Source: Clostridiales bacterium
GTDB taxonomy: Bacteria > Bacillota > Clostridia > Peptostreptococcales > Anaerovoracaceae
Assembly: GCA_009778415.1 (NCBI GenBank)
Contig: WRJV01000289.1
Location: forward strand, 1 to 12,327
Length of the DNA: 12,327 nt
Reading direction: 5' to 3'
In this document: positions 1-5,772 of the stretch, one piece after another
How the letters are laid out: every line of letters begins with the position of its first letter
How positions within the stretch are numbered: the first letter of the stretch is position 1
Program-made: the position numbers and the translations under genes
Notes under the pieces: generated by a model
What the model was told of the DNA's origin: nothing
Database searches by the model: none
Seen by the model: only the letters and a program-made list of their open reading frames with translations

Positions 1-35
1 CAGTGCGCGATAGGCATAATGTCTGCCGCGCACTG
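1..35 (-). terminator. Inverted repeat downstream of the SLH gene, possible terminator stem
   Basis: A perfect 9-base inverted repeat lies at 1-9 (CAGTGCGCG) and 27-35 (CGCGCACTG), separated by 17 bases. It sits 32 bases beyond the stop codon of the cohesin-SLH gene, where a terminator would be expected. A following T-run on the minus strand would lie outside the window, so intrinsic termination cannot be confirmed. It could also be part of a larger repeat cut by the window edge. Confidence 0.4.
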
Positions 36-67
36 TTGCTGTATCTGATATTGTTCCTACTAGAATT

Positions 68-1345
68 TTATTGCCCTACCGCGAGCACTACGTACTTGTA
101 TGCCCAGTTTGAAACCGGGGTATCGCTAAAGCTGAGCTTGGCGCCCTGCCACATGGAGTCTTGCGGTTCCCCTCCCAGCAGGTAGCGGACCAAGGCTGTC
201 ACTGCTTCGTACCTTGTGGTGCTGCCGTCAGGCCTGAACGTCCCGTCTTCGTAGCCTGTGAATATGCCCACGTCTACCGCCTTGAGGATGTCGGTAGCGG
301 CTGCATGACCGCCAAGGTCGCTGAACTTGTTTTCGGCGACGCCTGTCAGCTTCTCGGCTTTCACGAACATCACAGCCATTTCAGCCCTGGTGAGCGGCTC
401 TGCCGGGCGGAATTTGCCTTCTGAGTTGGGCTCGATAATGCCTGCGGTGAACGCCCATTCGATGGCGTCGTAGGACCACTTGGATTTGGCCACGTCTGCA
501 AAGGTTTCGGTGCCTCCGGCAGCCGGCACTTCGCCGTCGTTCTTGAGCCTGGCAAGGATGGTGACGAACTGCTCCCTGGTCATCTGAGTCTGGCCTCGGA
601 ACGTGCTGTCTTCAAACCCCTCGATGAACGGGGTGATCACCGGAGCTTTTGGTCCAGTGCTTGTTGGACCATCTTCCACGCCGGTAGGCAGAGTGCCGGT
701 CTCCTTCGTTTTAATGTCCACATCGCCTCCAGTCCCGCCGCCGGTGGTGCTTTCTGTCGAGGAGGCCCTGGAAACATGTATGATGTACAATGGCTCTTTT
801 AATACATTGTCGTTGAATTTGGATACCCAGTCTTCTTTTCCCTCCAACTTCACTATGCGGGCTACCTTCATCTCGGTGATGGTGATGGTCGCCGGAGAGT
901 TTCCTGTGTACTCGAAGACCGCTGTGCCTACAGCCATGCTACCGCTGAATTGATTTTCGTGTTTTTCGCTCACCTGTTGCGGGTCATCTGTAAATCCAAA
1001 AAAATATACGCCGTTTTGATCCGGAACGAAGCTTTGCTTTGCATCATCAAAAGTTGGTGCGTAAATCAATGCGTTTACCTTGCGCAAGTCGGCGGTCAAG
1101 TTAAACCTCGTGAACTTCAGCGCTTTGTCGTCGCTGATCTTCAGCCCGAACTGCACCCCGGCATAGGGCGCGTCCAATACGTCAGCGGTCGGGGTTATCC
1201 TTACCTCGTTTTCACCCGCTTTCAGGATTACGTTAATTTCTTCGGTTGCGGCGAAAGCGAAAGCGCTGAACGCAAAGCAAACGATCAACGTGAAAAACAA
1301 CCCAATCAGGCACAGCCTGATTATTCCCATACTCTTTTTAGTCAA
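68..1345 (-). CDS. Secreted cohesin-like / SLH-domain cell-surface anchor protein
   Basis: This 425-residue protein is exported and probably held non-covalently on the cell wall. Residues 1-33 form a signal peptide (basic TKK, hydrophobic core, AFAFAA before TEE). Residues 36-192 look like a cohesin or related beta-sandwich: AGVQFGLKIS near the start, and GTAVFEYTGNSPATITI in the place of the usual late strands. A Gly/Thr/Ser linker (about 195-235) leads to SLH modules. These are a half module with MTREQ (236-270), two full modules with TRAE (282-330) and TRYE (341-390), and a final half module FSDTPVSNWAYKY (406-425). SLH triads bind pyruvylated secondary wall polymer in known proteins. I chose a TTG start at 1345 because AAGGAG lies 8 bases before it; the GTG at 1354 overlaps that site. 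The gene follows a dockerin-bearing peptidase gene, which suggests a scaffold or anchor role. The cohesin assignment is by pattern only and is less certain than the SLH part. Confidence 0.85.
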   Translation of the reverse strand: MTKKSMGIIRLCLIGLFFTLIVCFAFSAFAFAATEEINVILKAGENEVRITPTADVLDAPYAGVQFGLKISDDKALKFTRFNLTADLRKVNALIYAPTFDDAKQSFVPDQNGVYFFGFTDDPQQVSEKHENQFSGSMAVGTAVFEYTGNSPATITITEMKVARIVKLEGKEDWVSKFNDNVLKEPLYIIHVSRASSTESTTGGGTGGDVDIKTKETGTLPTGVEDGPTSTGPKAPVITPFIEGFEDSTFRGQTQMTREQFVTILARLKNDGEVPAAGGTETFADVAKSKWSYDAIEWAFTAGIIEPNSEGKFRPAEPLTRAEMAVMFVKAEKLTGVAENKFSDLGGHAAATDILKAVDVGIFTGYEDGTFRPDGSTTRYEAVTALVRYLLGGEPQDSMWQGAKLSFSDTPVSNWAYKYVVLAVGQ

Positions 1346-1353
1346 TGTTACCA

Positions 1354-1359
1354 CTCCTT
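1354..1359 (-). promoter_or_regulatory. Ribosome binding site fixing a TTG start
   Basis: The minus strand reads AAGGAG, then TGGTAACA, then TTG. The 8-base spacing makes TTG at 1345 the best start of the cohesin-SLH gene. The more upstream in-frame GTG (1354-1352) shares a base with the Shine-Dalgarno sequence and cannot be served by it. The first in-frame ATG (1330) is 23 bases away, which is too far. Confidence 0.8.
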
Positions 1360-1500
1360 ACTAATTTTAATTTGTTCGCCAACCTGCCCTGCCAGCATGG
1401 GCAGCCTGCTTGGCCAATGAGGATTATCTATTTTCGTGCAGTATATGCCTTAGACGTCAATGCCGGCCAGAATGTTCCCGACGACTGTATTTTTTTGCAC
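1360..1500 (-). promoter_or_regulatory. Long 5' leader of the cohesin-SLH gene, with a GC-rich hairpin
   Basis: From the predicted promoter, transcription would start near 1500, giving an untranslated leader of about 155 nt. It holds a 6-base-pair stem, 1384-1389 (CTGCCC) with 1399-1404 (GGGCAG) around a 9-base loop. Because CTGCC is repeated at 1389-1393, an alternative 5-base-pair stem with 1400-1404 is possible. The two pairings exclude each other. I do not recognise a known riboswitch class here and see no small open reading frame with a good ribosome site. It may be plain leader RNA. Confidence 0.35.
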
Positions 1501-1506
1501 CACTAT

Positions 1507-1535
1507 AGTATATTATAAGAACTCTCCATGGTCAA
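1507..1535 (-). promoter_or_regulatory. Sigma-A type promoter of the cohesin-SLH gene
   Basis: On the minus strand there is a -35 box TTGACC (1535-1530), a 17-base spacer and a -10 box TATACT (1512-1507). Five of six bases match the housekeeping consensus in each box. It lies between the upstream gene's 3' hairpins and the leader, so the gene can be expressed independently of the peptidase gene. Confidence 0.75.
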
Positions 1536-1556
1536 GAGGTTTTCTCGAATTTATGG

Positions 1557-1608
1557 CCGGCCCGCACGGGCCGGTGTCTGCAATTTCAAGCTGCTTTAGC
1601 TTTTTGCA
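1557..1608 (-). terminator. Two tandem hairpins after the M14 peptidase gene
   Basis: Directly after the stop codon a nested structure pairs TGCAA (1608-1604) with TTGCA (1583-1579) and AAGCT with AGCTT inside it. It is followed by a perfect 8-base GC-only stem at 1557-1574 (CCGGCCCG, two bases, CGGGCCGG). The position fits a transcription end or an mRNA 3' stabiliser. There is no clear T-run after the stem, so it is not a classic intrinsic terminator. Confidence 0.4.
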
Positions 1609-4600
1609 CTATTTTGTGTAGTGTATGAACAGGTCGAGCAAATCGAGCATGTCAATTATGCCGTCGGAATTGACGTCGCACATGCTCGCAGTGACCGGCT
1701 TGCCCCTGGAGTCGTTGACTTTTACCAAGCTGTTCCAGCCCGGGGTGTCCTTGCCAAACCCGCAGTACAGCAGCATCACGCCCAAGTCGAGCGCGTCAAC
1801 TTTGTTGTCCCTGTTCAGGTCGTACTTCGAGAAGACGCGTTGGTCTATGTTCGTCGTGGCTACGCCGGCTCCGATGACGCCGTCGTGGTAGAACGTAATT
1901 TTGCCCTCTGCGTCAAACCCGCTGATCAGGACGTCGGTCAGCGTCACCGTGGTGTCGCCGACAGCCCTCGGTGCGAAAACGATCTTGGCTATGTCAATGG
2001 TGCCGTCATACGTGAAGCCCTCGCTGTCCCCTGCCGGGTATGCAAGCGTCGCTTTGCCTTTCCACATGTCGCCGCCCATATAGCTGTAGGCAATGCCGTC
2101 AACCAGCCTAAACCCATTAAGTGGCTCAATGCCTTTGCCTGCCAGCATGCTTCCGTCAACAGTGAATTCCGCATCAACAGTCAGCACCTTGTCCGCCCCG
2201 CTCAGCGACAGCGTGAAGCAGACGTCCTGGTCGATGTCGCTCTCCTCGTCAACTGCGATGTTCGCAAGGACAGTATTTCCGGGCGCCGCGTTCGGGTTGA
2301 TGCCCGCCGCCACGGTTAGGATGGAATTGCCCAAAATCCTCTGGGCAAACAGCTCGTTGTGGGCTTTGATCATCACGTTTGGCGTTATTGTGACGATCGG
2401 CGCACCGTCCGGCGCACCCTGGTAGGTTCCGGAAGCGGCAAATATCTTGTCTGCGTACTGGCTCTTCACCTGGCCTCCGTCGCCGGCCGCATACGCCCAT
2501 CCGGAAACGAAGAAGGAATCCGGGTTGTAAGCGTTCTTGTAACGGATGGCCGGGTCGATGTGGTTGTCGTTGCCGGCAGTCACCAGCGCCACAGCCGACT
2601 CAGGAAGTGCCCTTATCGCGTAGACGTTCGTAACGCGCTGGGTGTAGACGTACTTCGCCAGTTCCATGTTGGCTGTGATGATGCTGTTGCTTGCAAAGGC
2701 GGCTTTGAGCACTGCCTCGGCGCTGCTGGTTGTCGTCAATGCCCCTCCGGCATAGCCTGTGCCCATGGCGTTGCCGGCGAAGTCAGCGCCTGTCGAGCCG
2801 ATGTTGATGAGCCCGACGCCCTGCTCAAGCAGGTTGGTGACGTTGGTGTTCGAGTTGAAATTGATCACTACGTTGCGATTCGTCAATGTTCCGTACACTA
2901 GGTCGTCGCCAACTGTGAACCCCAGTTTTTCAAAGGAAAGCGTATTCTCCCCCATAGAGCCGTTTACCTGAACCAAGGGCCTTACCAGCTCCTGATAGTA
3001 TTTGCTGTCGAGGGAAGCCACTGTCTTTCCTTCAATGTAGAAAGCGTCCTTGTAAGCGTCGAAAACGGCTTTGCTCATGACAAAGTCGCCCCTGATCCCC
3101 GTTCCCGGCAGGTTGTACGTCAACATGTTCACGGCGTTGCCGTCCTGCAGGGCTTTGATTACCATCTTGACTGCGTCCAGCCCGTTGTTCTTGACGACTA
3201 CAGTGCTGCCGTTGCCCGTAATAACCGAACTGATTTTCGTCAGTTCATTTTCGTTTTTCATTTTCTTGCCGAATTCGGTCACCGTATAGTTGATGGCCTC
3301 GGTCTTCCCTGCAAATGCGCCCTTCTCCTCGACGCGGTAGCAGCTGAAGCCCCTGGTCCCCGGGAAGCTCTGCACTACTTCCGCGTACAGTGACCTTGGG
3401 GAATCCGAGAAGTCCACCCCTTCGCAAAGCACTGTGTTCGCAATGTCCCTGTTGCCCTGTGCGAGGTCGACGATCAGCGTTCCTGCCTTATAGGTCACGC
3501 CGTCTGTCGTCACGTCGCTTGTCAGCCTCTCCACTCGGACCTGCGCCCGCGTCAGGTAGGTAAGCATGTTGTACGCTTGCGACACGTCGAGCTGAACTGC
3601 TGAATCCATCGGGATTGCGTAGTACTGCGGGAAGAAGCTGCCGCCTGGCAGCATCGAGTAGTTCCTCGGCATCATCGGGGTGCCAACGCGCTGCTGGGCT
3701 GCAGACAGGCTTTCTCCCCACGTCCAAGGGACAGCCCCTGAAAGCGTCTTCCACGGCATGCCCACGTTGGGGCTTGCGCTGAACAAGTACGGGTTGACTT
3801 TTGCGTCTGTGTTTTCGTTCTCCACTCCCCGGCGCTTGTACTCGATTTTGAAATCCCAGAAATCGTCATGGTTCTTGACGAAGTTGTGCATAGTGCCGAA
3901 GGAGGCTATCATGTTGCCGATGACGTCCAGCGCCGCGCCGCCTTGGGACTCTATGGTTCCGTTGATCCCGCCGTAGTGCATCGTGAAGTTTGGCGAGTAT
4001 ATCGGCGATGCGTCGTCAAACCCCACGCCGTTGCCGGCATGCTCGTCGCATATCTGGTAGCGCGGGAAGACGGTGGTTCCGGTTATCGCCGCGCCCATCT
4101 CGTTGGCGTGCTCGTGCAGCCTTGGCGTCAAAAGGTCGTATTCCGAGTTCGGGTCGTGAGGCGCAGTACACGGGTCAAACTGTATCGGGTTTGCGCTGTT
4201 GTGGAATTCAAGCACCATGATCGGATCCCACGCGGCCATGAACCCTTTTTGAATTACGCTTTCCTGTATCTCGTGATACGACCCGTCCCTGTTGGGGTCA
4301 AACCCGTAGTTAACCGCCCTGGTGCCGCCGTTCATCCTGCCGTCAGGGTTCTGGCAGAAGATGAATATGAATATATAGCCGGACAGCAAATCTTTGTCGA
4401 TGTCCATCTTAATCGTCGTGGTTCCCTTATCAACGTTCATCTGGTTGTATCCGCCGCTGCTTGAGTTGTGGGCAATTTCGTTCGCCCTCTCATACTGCAC
4501 CACGTCGCCTTCAGCAATGAGCTTGAACAGGTTGACTACTGCGTCCATACCGTGGGCCTCGCCGGAGTGAATGTTTGTGTAGACTATCGGAAGCCTTAAG

Positions 4601-5625
4601 TCCTTCTTGTCAAACCTGTCGTAGATCGCCGCCGGGTCGGTTTCCAGCATGGGTTCGATCTCGTTCAGGTACCTGTCGACGGATTCCGGGCTGTCGGCGA
4701 CCATCCCCATCCAAAGGTCGTTTGGCTCATGCCTTGCGAATGAGCCGCTTGGGGTAATGCCGCTGCTCTTGCCTAGGGACTCGATCCTGACGTACCTGGT
4801 CGGTGCGCCGTAGGTGCCGTCAGACGGGACTACTGTGCCGTCAGCAAGGATGAACTCGTCTGCGTGTGGCCCCGTTTCACGGCAAAACACGTCAACGTCC
4901 TGCCAAGTGTTCAAGTAGTCCCTTGCGTTGACTTTGAACGGCATGGACGCAAGGGACTCGGCTATGCCGTCGTAGTGCAGCCGCAGCGTCGCTGTCCGCA
5001 TGTCGTTCAGGAACGTCGCCCTTGCAAGGCTCAAACCGCTTGAGCTCGTCCCGAGCAGGTTGTTGAACCTGACTTCGGCAGTCACGGTGATGGTGTCACC
5101 TGAGTCGACTGCGGTCGGGGTGCCGATTAATGTTGCGACATTGGAGCCGCTTGCCTGCATCTGCGTTCCTGTCCAGTCGAGCAGTGCGCGGTTGTAGGTG
5201 CCAGCAACCGTGTCGCTGCCTACGCCGAACCACAATTCGGCCTTGCCGATGTCGAACTGGTCTGCACCTGTCCCTATGCCGCCTGCAAATGCGGTGCCTT
5301 TGGAAAATTTGGACTCGAAGACGAACGTCCTCTGTTCAGCAAGCGACGCTTCTCTGAAATACGTGTAGTATTTCCCGTCTTTCAGGTACATGTCGCCCTG
5401 CCCCACCAAAAACTTGTCTGCGGAATCCTTGATGGCTGTCCTGTACTTGTAAAAGTTGGCAGCGTTTGATTCGGTCACTTCCGCGCTCAGTATGGTCATG
5501 TTCGGCCCGTCAGCCGCATATGAAGCCCCGATGTTGCTTGCGCCGGCAAAAAACACGGGGAACGCCAAAAGGAGCGTCAATAGCAACGATACTACAATTC
5601 TTGCATTTTTACTACTCTTGTTCAT
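1609..5625 (-). CDS. Secreted M14 zinc carboxypeptidase-like protein with cohesin-like domain and dockerin
   Basis: This 1338-residue exported protein is probably a metallopeptidase displayed in a surface complex. Residues 1-38 are a signal peptide ending near ASYAA. Residues 40-340 have no family I recognise. Residues 340-600 carry the M14 set: zinc ligands H353 and E356 (IHSGEAHG) and H475 (LEFHNSANP), the landmarks NPDGR (426-430) and GFDPNRD with R446, and the likely catalytic E559 in NGTIESQGG. The spacings resemble carboxypeptidase A. Residues 680-1110 are an unassigned alpha/beta-looking stretch; some bacterial M14 proteins have a glutamine-amidotransferase-like domain there, but I cannot confirm it. 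Residues 1117-1260 look cohesin-like. Residues 1265-1338 are a dockerin with two calcium loops, D1269/N1271/D1273/D1280 and D1317/N1319/D1321/D1328. The start at 5625 is set by GGAGG 9 bases upstream; a longer frame to 5676 would put extra residues before the signal peptide. Substrate is unknown. The M14 and dockerin calls are strong. Confidence 0.9.
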   Translation of the reverse strand: MNKSSKNARIVVSLLLTLLLAFPVFFAGASNIGASYAADGPNMTILSAEVTESNAANFYKYRTAIKDSADKFLVGQGDMYLKDGKYYTYFREASLAEQRTFVFESKFSKGTAFAGGIGTGADQFDIGKAELWFGVGSDTVAGTYNRALLDWTGTQMQASGSNVATLIGTPTAVDSGDTITVTAEVRFNNLLGTSSSGLSLARATFLNDMRTATLRLHYDGIAESLASMPFKVNARDYLNTWQDVDVFCRETGPHADEFILADGTVVPSDGTYGAPTRYVRIESLGKSSGITPSGSFARHEPNDLWMGMVADSPESVDRYLNEIEPMLETDPAAIYDRFDKKDLRLPIVYTNIHSGEAHGMDAVVNLFKLIAEGDVVQYERANEIAHNSSSGGYNQMNVDKGTTTIKMDIDKDLLSGYIFIFIFCQNPDGRMNGGTRAVNYGFDPNRDGSYHEIQESVIQKGFMAAWDPIMVLEFHNSANPIQFDPCTAPHDPNSEYDLLTPRLHEHANEMGAAITGTTVFPRYQICDEHAGNGVGFDDASPIYSPNFTMHYGGINGTIESQGGAALDVIGNMIASFGTMHNFVKNHDDFWDFKIEYKRRGVENENTDAKVNPYLFSASPNVGMPWKTLSGAVPWTWGESLSAAQQRVGTPMMPRNYSMLPGGSFFPQYYAIPMDSAVQLDVSQAYNMLTYLTRAQVRVERLTSDVTTDGVTYKAGTLIVDLAQGNRDIANTVLCEGVDFSDSPRSLYAEVVQSFPGTRGFSCYRVEEKGAFAGKTEAINYTVTEFGKKMKNENELTKISSVITGNGSTVVVKNNGLDAVKMVIKALQDGNAVNMLTYNLPGTGIRGDFVMSKAVFDAYKDAFYIEGKTVASLDSKYYQELVRPLVQVNGSMGENTLSFEKLGFTVGDDLVYGTLTNRNVVINFNSNTNVTNLLEQGVGLINIGSTGADFAGNAMGTGYAGGALTTTSSAEAVLKAAFASNSIITANMELAKYVYTQRVTNVYAIRALPESAVALVTAGNDNHIDPAIRYKNAYNPDSFFVSGWAYAAGDGGQVKSQYADKIFAASGTYQGAPDGAPIVTITPNVMIKAHNELFAQRILGNSILTVAAGINPNAAPGNTVLANIAVDEESDIDQDVCFTLSLSGADKVLTVDAEFTVDGSMLAGKGIEPLNGFRLVDGIAYSYMGGDMWKGKATLAYPAGDSEGFTYDGTIDIAKIVFAPRAVGDTTVTLTDVLISGFDAEGKITFYHDGVIGAGVATTNIDQRVFSKYDLNRDNKVDALDLGVMLLYCGFGKDTPGWNSLVKVNDSRGKPVTASMCDVNSDGIIDMLDLLDLFIHYTK

Positions 5626-5634
5626 TACGATATA

Positions 5635-5639
5635 CCTCC
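5635..5639 (-). promoter_or_regulatory. Ribosome binding site deciding the M14 peptidase start
   Basis: GGAGG followed by nine bases and ATG at 5625 identifies the start that gives a normal signal peptide (MNKSSKNARI). An in-frame upstream start at 5676 lies before the predicted transcription start and is not used. Confidence 0.85.
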
Positions 5640-5658
5640 ATATCAATTTGTCACCATC

Positions 5659-5686
5659 ATTATATAATAGCGACAAAAAACGTCAA
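5659..5686 (-). promoter_or_regulatory. Sigma-A type promoter of the M14 peptidase gene
   Basis: On the minus strand there is TTGACG (5686-5681), a 16-base spacer containing a T-run, and a perfect TATAAT (5664-5659). Transcription would start near 5652, giving a leader of under 30 bases that holds only the ribosome site. The match suggests strong constitutive potential. Confidence 0.8.
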
Positions 5687-5708
5687 GTATCATTGCACAT
5701 GATTCTAC

Positions 5709-5741
5709 AAAAAAACAATGCAAAACATTTAATGTGTATTG
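5709..5741 (-). terminator. Possible intrinsic terminator of the sensor kinase gene
   Basis: An AT-rich imperfect stem spans 5741-5716 on the minus strand (CAATAC/GCATTG outside, ACAT/ATGT inside, with a bulge and one mismatch). Seven T residues follow immediately (5715-5709). It lies between the kinase stop codon and the peptidase promoter, which is the right place. The stem is weak, so confidence is moderate. Confidence 0.45.
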
Positions 5742-5772
5742 ACTTTTTCGCCTGATTTGGCTAAAGACATAA

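Noticed and set aside
1360..1500. Cyclic di-GMP riboswitch in the leader of the anchor gene
   Set aside because: It was attractive because of the nearby GGDEF gene, but the conserved GEMM core sequences are not present.
1621..4464. Several plus-strand open frames of 88-232 codons
   Set aside because: All are antisense to the M14 peptidase gene. They overlap one another in different frames and carry no domains or ribosome sites.
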